A stretch of 64,000 bases of DNA, from NCBI RefSeq assembly GCF_027744825.2, contig NC_071334.1, positions 5,495,937 to 5,559,936 on the forward strand. Reading direction: 5' to 3'. This stretch comes from Synchiropus splendidus (Eukaryota; Chordata; Actinopteri; Syngnathiformes; Callionymidae). Each line of letters opens with the position of its first letter. Positions within the stretch are counted from its first letter, which is position 1. A program made the position numbers and the translations under genes. Below are positions 25,001 through 34,071 of this stretch, in pieces. Under the pieces are notes generated by a model, which was not told the DNA's origin, did not search any database, and saw nothing but the letters and a program-made list of their open reading frames with translations.

Positions 25001-26642
25001 ACACCAGTCAGGTGTCTCAGAAGAGCATTAGTTGATGGTCTGTCTGATGTTGAACAAAAACCTGCACCACACAGACCTTTTGAGGACCGGTGTGCCCACC
25101 TCCTGTTTGCTCAAATGCTGCCCAGGTCCAGTCTGAAAGGATTTTCCCTGGTTTCCTCCTATAATAGAGTATCAGTCACCTTCTGGCTATATTGGCAAAA
25201 AAAAAACAAACAAAACAGTTTTGTTCTGTTTCTAAACGGCACCAGTACATTTCCATTTAATTTGTATACATTTCTGGTTTTTATAATATGATAAAACACT
25301 ATTTGTCACTGAAATTTGTATTAAAAAAAAGGAGAATATAACAGAAAAAATGTAAATTTGGAAAAATACTGCAGATTTTCTATGACTCTAAAACAAGGGG
25401 AAGGTGGGGGACCAGGCGGAACACAGGAAGAGACATGACAAAATAAAAGCTGATGACAATATTTATAATTACATTTTTGACTCACCGATATTTCAGACAA
25501 TATTTTCTCATATTAATGTTTGTCTCTAAACTGTAACTTAGGAACGTAATAATTCTACTTCAACAGCAAGCAGCTTAGTTTAGAGACAATGCTCTGACAC
25601 TAAGACAGGAAGCTGAGTTGGACGAGTCTGACTCAGGACGGTGTACAACATGGGTTAGAACGTTTTGAAACTCTCTTTAAAAACGGTGGGGGTTGATCAC
25701 GTGAGCATTGTTGGAAGCAGCCTGCAGTCCAGGAAGGTTTGGAGACACCTGATCTAGATGGATGGAGACACTCCATCTGACCTTCGCTGGCTTCTACATC
25801 TCAGTCACCTCAGCACGAGCAGCAGATCTGCGGTGCTGTTCAATACACTGCTGCTGACTTCTCCCAACATCTGTAGCTCTCACCCTCAGCTTCACCCTGT
25901 GGCTTATCAGCTTATCTGCTGGTGCAGATGGTTGCACCTTGAAGAAAAAGGCACGGAAACGGTATAAAACAATTGCCAAGAGGTCAGAATTCAACCCACG
26001 GAGGACCTTTTTCTACTGTCACACTGTGAACTTGAAGGTGTCTCAGATTCTCCAGAGCATCCGCCTGCACTCTAGATGTCACTTGTCTCTCTCAGCAGCA
26101 CCCCGTAGCTCAGTGTGTGCTACTAAAACACTGCTCATGTCTCAGCAGGGAGTCCTGGTGTGGCACCTGTCCTGGAGACCCTCCAGACCTTGTGGCATTT
26201 CCTCAGACAGCAGGGCGTAGAGATGCAGGAGGTCGGCCACAGCTGCTGCTTCCTCACACTGCTGTTCGTGGAGCAGGATGACGACCTGATGGAGGCGGCA
26301 GCCTCGCTGCTCTCCATCTTCCTCCACTGCAGGTACTTCCTACCTTCAAACTGCAGGTGTCTCTCTCAGAAGTGGATCTCAGTGCTGGTTTGTCTTCAGC
26401 TCAGCATAGGTGGAGGACGTGCTGCAAAACCTTATTTGATTAAACATAAAAAATGACCTCGCAAAAACCTACTTAAGTTAGTGTCAGAGTTAAATCAGGA
26501 AATTACCCAGTGGTTTGGAACCTGTCCACTTCAATCGGGAAGTGGACAGGTATGGAAGCTCCCATGAAGCAAAGCATTTGTGATGGGCGGGACTTACGTA
26601 CATTTTCTAATATTTTCGCAAAATGTTTCAGTTTTCTCCACA

Positions 26643-26722
<80 letters not shown>

Positions 26723-28333
26723 CACTGCTGTGTGATCATTTTTACTGACACAGTTGGTTTGGGCCTCTTTAAACGCCTTTGAGAAATGCACAGATTATTA
26801 CCATTGTAGGCAGTAGATTCAGTAAAAGAGCAAAGTATCCACTATTTTTTAAAAATGTATTTAGTGTAGTACATTCACCAGACACCTGTGTTAAAGTACA
26901 ACAGCATTGTATATGTTGTATATGTATATTTGGATTTCCCTGATTAAACCATTGCAAGATATAAACCAGAACAATCCACCTCATCCCCAGAAAAACATTG
27001 TTGTCCCAGTGTTGTATCTGCTTAAACATCCTAGGATTTGTAGTCCGGCCCATGCCACTTTACAGAGGAGACCAGCTCGCTGGTCGCTCACCAGATTGCT
27101 CCTTTCATGGCCCTGATAATGTCACATTTTTGTTCAATATATCTCACTAGATCATGGGATTTAACTTGCAGGCACTGTGTCAGTCCCTCCAGGATTGGAT
27201 TAGATGATTTGATCGGCAGATTTTGTGGCCGATTAAAAACAATGGTGCCGAAAGTTGCGATCATTTCCGGTTCTGGAATAACATGACGGGAAATAAGGTC
27301 CTTTGTAAATTGGTTTTCAAAAAAATAGTGTAAGTATCTTTGTTAATAGATAAGTATCTTTGTTATTATTGTGATCGGTGTTTCTGGGCTGACAGCGTGT
27401 GGTGAGCACTTGGTTTGTTATGGAGCTCCTCACAAGGGCGGAGCCTTAGGGAGGTTGGCGTGGGCGGAGTCTGAGAGGTAAAAGTGGGGAAGGTCTGTGA
27501 GTGTGTGAGCGGAGTTGTTCATGACTACAGCCAATGAAAACAGTAGCTGCTGATCTGTTCCACAGGGTCGAGATGTAGAGGGTCAGAAAGAGCCTGTAGA
27601 GTGATCTGCAGGTCAGCCATGTTTGTTTACATCCACCAATCACAATCCACCAGTTCCAATATTTTTTGTGCCATAGTTTTTGTCCTTTGAATCTGCATTT
27701 TCTTGTCAAACAAATGCAGAGCCATGTTGGTAAAAATAAGCCATAGCAGAAGATGTTGAGGAGAGGGAAGATGCTCTGACCACAGCAGCTGTGTTTCTCT
27801 GCAGGACGTCCATCGGCCCGGGCAGCGGTGAGGGACGGGATGCGTGTGAGTCTGGCTGTAACCCGCACTGCCACTTCCTGCTCCTGCTCCAGAGCATCTC
27901 CTACGACCACAGCATCCTCCTGGACTTCCTCATCTCCATGGAAACCTGCTTCTTGGAGTACTTTGTGCGTTACCTGAAGTACTTACTGAGCGACCGGCAG
28001 GGATTTACCCAAGCGTGTCGGAAAATGATCCCTCAAGTGGATTCTCCCACCAGGACTCGGCCTGTAGTCAAGATGGCCGCCACCTCTTACAAGCAAACCG
28101 GCGGTGTGGATCCAGGGATTCGTCTGGTGGAGTACGATAGCTCTGAGGAGTCTGATGCGGAGGTCATGGAGGTCTCACAAGGGTCGTCCCCTGTCTCGTG
28201 TCGGACATTGGCTCGGACGGTGGACTGTCTGTGGCAGCTCAGAGAGGTGGTGACCAGGCTGCACGCGAAGAACTTATTTCCATACAACCCAACGTCTCTC
28301 CTCAGGCTGTTGACCGAGGTCAGCAAGAAATAA
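21681..28333 (+). CDS. lins1: Lines homolog 1 (LINS1)
   Basis: Vertebrate homologue of Drosophila Lines, a modulator of patterning signals; the human gene is linked to intellectual disability and its biochemical role is unclear. Six coding exons: 21681-22019, 22086-22175, 22479-22611, 23997-24557, 26149-26332 and 27805-28333. Phases agree at every junction and give about 611 residues, shorter than the 757 of human. The recognisable LINES domain includes FVEQDDDLMEAAASLL, NPHCHFLLLLQS and ILLDFLISMETCFLEYFVRY. An acidic LVEYDSSEESDAE segment precedes the C-terminal motif NLFPYNPTSLLRLL (LINES_C). An upstream in-frame GTG at 21648 is not used; ATG 21681 opens the first exon. There are no internal stops. 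The size difference from human lies mainly in the N-terminal part and the linker before the acidic segment. Confidence 0.94.
22086..22175 (+). CDS. lins1: lins1 coding exon 2
   Basis: Thirty codons, VDSFRSPDQIVSHLATKAAS and on, aligning with the human DKLLSHMAAQCLA region. The acceptor is TTCTGTGCAG and the donor is TCT|GTGAGT. Confidence 0.88.
22479..22611 (+). CDS. lins1: lins1 coding exon 3
   Basis: It encodes GTVSQAWLQACQHAFLTSD to LLKGSHP, with LDACLWSLTSVLKKL matching the human YCLWTLTAIIKEI segment. The acceptor is TCTCTCTCAG and the donor is CCAG|GTAAAA. Confidence 0.9.
22862..22930. repeat. Repeat A, one-arm fragment (copy 9)
   Basis: It reads GAGGTGTCGTGAAGCATTGT and then GAGGCCAGTAGATGGCACTT. 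The CTCF-like core is CCAGTAGATGGCACT at 22899-22913. The second arm is missing. Confidence 0.7.
23452..23916. repeat. AT-rich palindromic MITE-like element
   Basis: About 55 bp at 23452-23506 (CGTTCATTCATTTTTTGTTT...) is almost the exact reverse complement of 23860-23916. Inside are further complementary runs (about 23690-23860). The length and high-identity arms suggest a foldback transposon. Confidence 0.75.
23997..24557 (+). CDS. lins1: lins1 coding exon 4
   Basis: The largest Lines-domain exon, 186 full codons from LAVKLLEMFDTSV to HIEAGAPS. It includes FFGGTCQSLEQKKDYVILRA, which matches human SFFGGDE and DHVILRAASL. The acceptor CTAACAG lies 80 bp after an AT-rich palindrome. Confidence 0.92.
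24558..26148. other. lins1: lins1 intron 4
   Basis: It contains a SINE- or LINE-tail-like repeat (24610-24800) and otherwise unremarkable sequence with A and T runs. No coding exon fits the phase here. Confidence 0.65.
24610..24800. repeat. Fish dispersed repeat (AATCAGAATCAGCTTTATTG type)
   Basis: The phrase GAATCAGAATCAGCTTTATT and the later AAGAAGCTGTTCCTGTGACA and CCTGCCAGAGGGAAGAGG are, from memory, common phrases of teleost interspersed repeats. An (AAAAT)5 run splits it at 24672-24697. The exact family is not assigned. Confidence 0.55.
26149..26332 (+). CDS. lins1: lins1 coding exon 5
   Basis: It encodes PGVAPVLETLQTLWHFLRQQ and the diagnostic LLFVEQDDDLMEAAASLL. The acceptor is TCTCAGCAG and the donor is TGCAG|GTACTT. 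Confidence 0.92.
26333..27804. other. lins1: lins1 intron 5
   Basis: A 1.47 kb intron with a long (GCAC)n microsatellite (26641-26724). Nothing else is recognised. Confidence 0.75.
26641..26724. repeat. (CACG)n microsatellite
   Basis: About 21 uninterrupted CACG units of strictly alternating pyrimidine-purine, a composition known to favour left-handed Z-DNA. Every unit carries a CpG. Confidence 0.97.
27805..28333 (+). CDS. lins1: lins1 coding exon 6 (last)
   Basis: It encodes the C-terminal 175 residues from TSIGPGSGEGRD to LLTEVSKK and TAA. It includes the strongest match to human LINS1, FLISMETCFLEYFVRYLKYL. The acceptor is TTTCTCTGCAG. Confidence 0.94.
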
Positions 28334-28372
28334 TAGTATCCCAGTTCAAGTTTATATGCAATGTAGTTTCAT

Positions 28373-28378
28373 AATAAA
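28373..28378 (+). other. lins1: Polyadenylation signal of lins1
   Basis: AATAAA lies 40 bases after the lins1 stop codon, which would give a very short 3' UTR. It is the first canonical hexamer after the stop. Confidence 0.5.
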
Positions 28379-30238
28379 ACAGGACTTTATAATTACTGCT
28401 TATTACTATAATACACGTCTGTACGTTTTCATCCGGACTCACACTCCCAGCGGGTGGTGTCACATGGTTGCTTGCTGTGTAAATACCAATGCTCAGTTTT
28501 ATACAATGAAAGGACATTCCTGAGTTTGGTTCTGATTTTTATGGAGATAGTGGGAAGGGATGGTCCAGAAGACACCTTAGGTTGTCAGGTTCAGGACAAA
28601 GTTGGACAAGTTTGTTGGAGTGTCACATTTTTAAAAATATTTTAAGTTAAGTCATGAATATAGAATTCAAAATGCATACACAAAGAACAGCCTCTGGTCC
28701 GTACTGGAATGTAGAAAGTGAGTTCAAGTCGATGACTTGACTCCTCAGTGAAAGTGTTTGGATTCTGTAGCTCTCAACAGGACTGTACTTTTGTACTGTA
28801 CTTGTATTAACTAAACAGAATCCATCCTGTGCGCCATATTTGGAGCCCTCATTGTTCTGTTCACGCCCAACCTAAAGCAAACACAGGAGAGTTGACTGTA
28901 AACCAGAGGTCCGGCGAGGTTGAAGGTAGCTGAGTTAATGTTACACTCATTAGTACTTCACAGTTTGCTTTGGTGTAGGAGTCATCCTTGCCTTGAGCAA
29001 CCACCCAGGTGGACTTGAGTCGACCGATGTGACTGTCTTACCTCTCTGATGTGGTAGTTCAGAAGTTGAAGTGACCACATTACATTCGTAGATTTATTGG
29101 CTTTTTTTGGTGTAACTTGCTTTAGGTGTTCATGCCTCACTGTTGCAAAAGGAAAATCCTGAGTCCGAGCGCGTCATGCTCTCTACATGCAGCGGAGACA
29201 GCGGAGAATCAAACTTATTTGATTTGTGTCCCACAAGCTCAAGGTCCGTGTGGTCTATGTGAGAGCACTTTAGTGGTGTTTCTGGTGGTGGTGAGGAGTT
29301 TCTTTGAGGAAGGGGACCCAGTCTCATGGCACCCTGACAACACTGAGCTGGAGGTGTTACGAGCACCAAGCCACGGACCACTCAGTAGCCTCTTTTCCCC
29401 ATATGTCGGTGTTCCGCAGGATCCCTTTTTAGTGCTTTCAGGCTGAGTATATGGAGGTTTGTATCCCACCCGCCTTGAGCAACTCAAGTCCGTTTGACTC
29501 TATTCATAACAGATCGAGGCCACAGAGAAGGGTCCGACTGCAGCCTGGGCATTTCCATCACGACACCACCGTTTTCCTTCCTGTTTGTTCACCTGGGAGA
29601 AGTCATCTGAGCAGAGATTATATAGGTTGGTAGGAAAAATCTAAGATAGCGTTCAGACCTGACACTGAACGTGACATGGATTTTGTAACCCTGAATGAAT
29701 CCCAAAGTTGAAACCAGGATCAGGGATGTAACTGTATTGCAGGGGCCTTACAGTCTGGAAAACCATGACTCCGTCTTCATTCCTTTGACTCCCTTTCCCT
29801 ACTGTTATGGCGCTAGAATGGGACCAGCTTACATTGGCACTGGAAAAAAACCAATATTACCATTGAGAAAATGAATATAACGAAAAAAAAAATTAATACC
29901 ATTCTAGTTTTCTACCTCAATATAAAAAGTTTCAGCCAATACTCTGTTTTTCAGCCAGTATTTTTCTTTTCAATGCCAATGTAAGATGCCCTATATACTG
30001 TCCCTTTGAGGTCATGGCCAATATGAATATTTAATGCTAAAAAAGATATAGGTGAGATAAATATAGTACAATAATATTGGACAAATGGAAAGGATGTGGG
30101 TGCAGATGAGCAGCTCAGCAGTGGTGCGTGCTTCTCAGGTATATTCATATATGTTTATGTGACTGTGACACTCGCTGCTTGTATATGTTTGTGTAAACGT
30201 GTGCGTCACTGTGTGTTTTTGCTCTAACCTGAGTGCAG

Positions 30239-30352
30239 AACAAACAAGAGAACGTCAGTCCGGCCCAGAGAGAGGGAGCGTGTGGATGAGTGTTGTGGCA
30301 ATCCGCTGGTCTACCTTTACTTCCTGGAGGGCAGAGAGGGAAACCTTCCCAG
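30239..30352 (+). other. Exon-like stretch of unknown origin
   Basis: A good acceptor with a CTAAC branch-point-like motif (GCTCTAACCTGAGTGCAG) precedes 114 bp, followed by CCCAG|GTAATA. One frame encodes VDECCGNPLVYLYFLEGREG with no stop. I do not recognise the family. It might be an alternative 3' exon of lins1, an exon of an unlisted gene, or chance. Confidence 0.3.
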
Positions 30353-31009
30353 GTAATAGTGGCTGGGTGTGACCTGAAAGAATGTCAAACAAACAGAGTG
30401 CGGTCGGCCGCCTGTCCAAGTGAGGGATAGAGGATTTCATATCCATGTCCATCTGCCAGAGAAAAGGCAGCAGCCTAGTGCAGTGGAACCAGCAGCGCCA
30501 ACCTTCAGGAAGCCACAGTTGAGGTGAGTGCCTTTGCCTTGGCTTTGCCCCGTGTGTGTGTGTGTGTATCCCAGCTGACAGATGAGTGACACTTGTGGGA
30601 GATTTACAATCCTGGCTGCTTTTATCTGGAAGAGGTGGCCCGCAGCGAGGAGCGCTGTGCGGAGGCACGTCTAATCCAGACATATCCTCCTGTTGGGGAA
30701 GTTTGCTCTCGGGCTCTGGGGAGCTTTGTCACGGCTGGGTTGAGATGAATAGGCGCCCTGTTCTCCAGGAGAGATCCGCACAAAGATGCCGTGGGATCGA
30801 AGATGTGTGGTCTGGGATCAAAAGGTTGGCTTTGAGATGAGTGGTGGAAGGGGACGAAGATCTTCAGGGACTGTTTTCCATCTCCGCTTGACACGTTCGA
30901 GGACCTGCCTTCCTGGGAGCCAAGTCACAACAAGACACGCGCTTGATACCACTTCACACTGGCGAGGGGTTTCATGACCTTATGACCCGATGCAAGGCTG
31001 ACTTTTAGA

Positions 31010-31145
31010 ATGGAAGTTCTTCTGTCTGTTTTTAAAGCTCTAAATGGTCTTGCCCCTCAGTACCTCGCGGTGCTTTTTAACCCCCTACGCAACCCTTGAG
31101 GTCAGCTGAGCAGCTGCTCCTGGAGGTATCTAAAACCAAGCGGTA
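31010..31145 (+). mobile_element. L2/CR1-like LINE reverse transcriptase scrap
   Basis: Translation gives LSVFKALNGLAPQYLAVLFN, the typical C-terminal region of L2-clade reverse transcriptases. A frameshift follows, then sequence compatible with RSAEQLLLEVSKTKR. It is a short dead fragment with no complete ORF. Confidence 0.7.
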
Positions 31146-32021
31146 TGATATGGTATGGTAAGGCTTCAACCTCCTACCTGAGTAGATTTGACACCTTTAC
31201 AACTGATGAAATGTGGTGGGTTGACATCAGGGGGCAATTTTTTAATGTAAATTTAGCACAATAAATACTTATATATATAGTATATAAACAATATTCAAGG
31301 ACTTGCACCTTAAAATAAACAATGTAATGCGCTGAATGAGACTGCGATGCCGCTAAAGTGGATGAACAAAAAGCTGACTACTGATCCCTTCAGCAAGCTT
31401 CAGTCCGTCGGCCGTGGCGGCGGTGTATTCACAACAAGCGCTGTGCTCCTCAGAGGTCAACAAAGGCTGAGATGTGCTGAACATGCAGGAGCCCTGATGC
31501 AGCTCAGCCAGCACAGGCACGGCTTCTTTTGCTGACGTGCACACAACAACCTGCTCCCCTCAGAACACAGTCACTTCCACAGGCCTCCATGAAAATGGTT
31601 TTCACATCACTTGTGGTACCAGTATCACTGACATGTAGTTGTGGCTGCAGTTTTCAATGTCAGTTGAAATTATTACAGAGCTTCCACTCTGCAGAACAGA
31701 CATGGCTATTTTAAGAATTCACTGGGTTGAGTGCCTTCTCAAATGATACTAGACCCCTATTGAACCTATGTCTGTTTGCACCAAGATGTCTATGATTTCA
31801 AAGATTTAAGCCCCGCCCACAAAGAAGACTTTGTTTCCTCAGAGCTGAAATCTCCGTCCTCCGAACCACGCCCACTCTGCTGTGATTGGTCAGGAGGAAA
31901 CCCTCTTCTGTCAAACCGCAGTGCCTCACCACTCACCAGATATACTCCACACCTGAGATTAAAATCTCTCGCAGCCAAAGCCCCACACATCGGAGCATCC
32001 TCTCCCACGGAGGGTCTAGTT

Positions 32022-32668
32022 CAGGGGTTCTTAACCTTTTGGATCTCGGGGCCCACCTCCCAGAACAATTGGGCCTGGGGCCCATTCAAGACTCTTGATT
32101 TCATTTGTGATCAATAACCATATTTAATCTTCTTACACGTAAACAAACCATAACCTTGTGAATTATGATCATTGCAAAGATATTTTCGAAAACTCGTCAT
32201 CGAAAAGTCCAACCAGCAGCAGAACCAGGCGCAAGTCAAAAAAGGGAAAAAAAATACACTTGATGCAAACTGTTGGGAAAATAGGAAAAACTGAATAAAA
32301 TAAATATAATAATAATATTTAAACTCAAAAGAAGACACAAGTAATGGAGATTACATTTAAAAAAACATTCAAAACAGGTGTTTTCAAGAACAGTTTGCAC
32401 TGTTGGGGTGACGACATCACTGTATTTATCATTTTTTTCAATTCAAGAACTTCTCCATAGTTGGTAACTATCACAGATTTGCAGCTGTCAAGTCAATTCA
32501 GTGAGACACTACTGTACTGCCACCATATGTGGCTCATGTATTAAAACTGGGTGTCTCATGGCCCAAAGCTGTAAAACAAAAAAACTTTTAAGGAGGCACC
32601 TTAAGGAGGCACCTTAAGGAGGCACCTTAAGGAGACGCTCGCAGCCCAACCATGGTTAAGAATCACTG
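32022..32668. mobile_element. Non-autonomous hAT-like element
   Basis: The left end CAGGGGTTCTTAACCTTTTG and right end CATGGTTAAGAATCACTG are inverted, matching hAT/Charlie terminal repeats. The body has no transposase frame. The 8 bp flanks differ, so the target duplication is decayed or absent. A 13 bp tandem repeat sits near the right end (32588-32639). Confidence 0.72.
32588..32639. repeat. 13 bp tandem repeat, four units
   Basis: TTAAGGAGGCACC is repeated three times exactly, with a fourth unit changed to TTAAGGAGACGCT. It lies inside the hAT-like element. Confidence 0.95.
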
Positions 32669-32799
32669 GTATGTTCATGTGCGCACACACGTATTCATTA
32701 AGATCATAACAATATGAAACGTTAAACTAAATTGAATCACGCATCACCTGTCTGATCTGATGTGAAGCACAGATGTCTAACTGGGAGGTGGGCGGGTTC

Positions 32800-33105
32800 A
32801 GACCGGCTGTGGTGTCGGAACTTGGGACACATTTTGAGCGCTTTAATGTCAATAAAAGATGTGAGGAGTTGATGATTCCAGTTCAGAACATTGGCCAGTT
32901 TGTTTCATGAGTCAGTCTCCATGCTGGAGCCCGTTTTCCAAACTAGTTTAGAAGTGATCCTCATGCATTTTTAAGCCTTTCTACGGTGCAGACAGCACCA
33001 CTGCACCCGCAGCTTATAGACCGCTGCAGCTCATGTAGGAACAAGATCTGTTTTCCTTCTTACATTTAGTGGCTGGGGCTAATATTCCTGTGCCCTCTAT
33101 AGTCT
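32800..33105. repeat. Dispersed repeat D, copy 2
   Basis: Near-identical to 16704-16994 over its first 210 bp (AGACCGGCTGTGGTGTCGGA onward). Divergence rises after the CACTGCACC block. Confidence 0.85.
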
Positions 33106-33898
33106 GTATTTTACTCTCAAAAATCATCACCAAAGAGCGAAAGAGGAACTGCAGCATGACACCAGCCTCTCAGTGGTTGAAGTTCTGGCAAGTGTAAGGC
33201 CCAACTCCTTAAAGATAAATGAATGTGCGACACACTGGAAGAGACTCCATGATTGTGTTCCTCAACAATGGCCCTGTCAAGATATGGAGGTCATGTGAAG
33301 ACTAGGAGCAGAGGACTGACGCTGCCAATGTCCAGGGCCTGTGTGAAACTACCCGCTTCCCACTGCTGTGGGGTGAGTTTCCACCACGGAGAATGTTAAC
33401 AGTCCTGTGAGTGCTCCTGTTGTTTGGGAGACTGAAGAAACTCCGTCTAGATAGACCCTCTGAATAGACTTCTTGTCGGTCAGCAGCCTTCATGTTCCTT
33501 TTATTCCCAGGAGGACACACTGCACAAACTGACTCCATTATTGGGAGCTTTGTATTGCAATGTGTTGCTAGGCTGCGGTCCAAGCGCTTGCTGTCAGTGT
33601 GGAGCCTCTGTCTGCCAGTCTTGCTCTTCATTCAGAGAGACAGGCAGTTGGACCAGGCGGGGACGTGAGCTGGAGAACAGCAGAGAGGAGGCTCTGTCAA
33701 TATTTGTTTTGGAAACAGACCTTCATGTGCGCGGCAGTAACTGTAGCGTGTAGAACAGCAGGTGCTCTCTCCGAATATTGCCGTGTTACATAAACTGTGC
33801 AGGGTAATGATCGACTGTCTTCTCTTGGATCAAACTTTCATGTGTGACCTGGAACGATCCTGTTTTCAGGGAGCGGCTGGTGCTGCACGGGGGCCGGG

Positions 33899-34071
33899 AT
33901 GTTCGAGACGCTCTACGAGTGGTTTTGGTGGGAGCGGATCTGGCTACCTGTCAACCTGACGTGGGCCGACCTGGAGGACCGGGACGGAAGGGTTTACGCC
34001 AAGGCCTCGCATCTCTACGTCACGCTTCCTTACATGTTTGTCTTCTTGCTGGTTAGATACATATTTGAAAG
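33899..34071 (+). CDS. cers3: cers3 coding exon 1
   Basis: It encodes [20 protein letters not shown] and the first membrane segment to VRYIFE. The ATG is about 30 bases after an acceptor (TGTTTTCAG at 33861-33869), so a separate upstream non-coding exon is likely. The donor is GAAAG|GTGAGA. Confidence 0.92.

Larger units (their letters stand above)
28379..33869. other. Intergenic region between lins1 and cers3
   Basis: It holds an exon-like stretch (30239-30352), an L2-like LINE scrap (31010-31145), a hAT-like element (32022-32668) and repeat D copy 2 (32800-33105). The promoter and any 5' untranslated exon of cers3 must lie towards its right end. I could not place them. Confidence 0.6.

Noticed and set aside
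30255..30683. A 142-residue minus-strand frame
   Set aside because: No recognisable domain, His/Pro/Ser-rich composition without codon bias, and it is antisense to the exon-like stretch, which has better splice signals.
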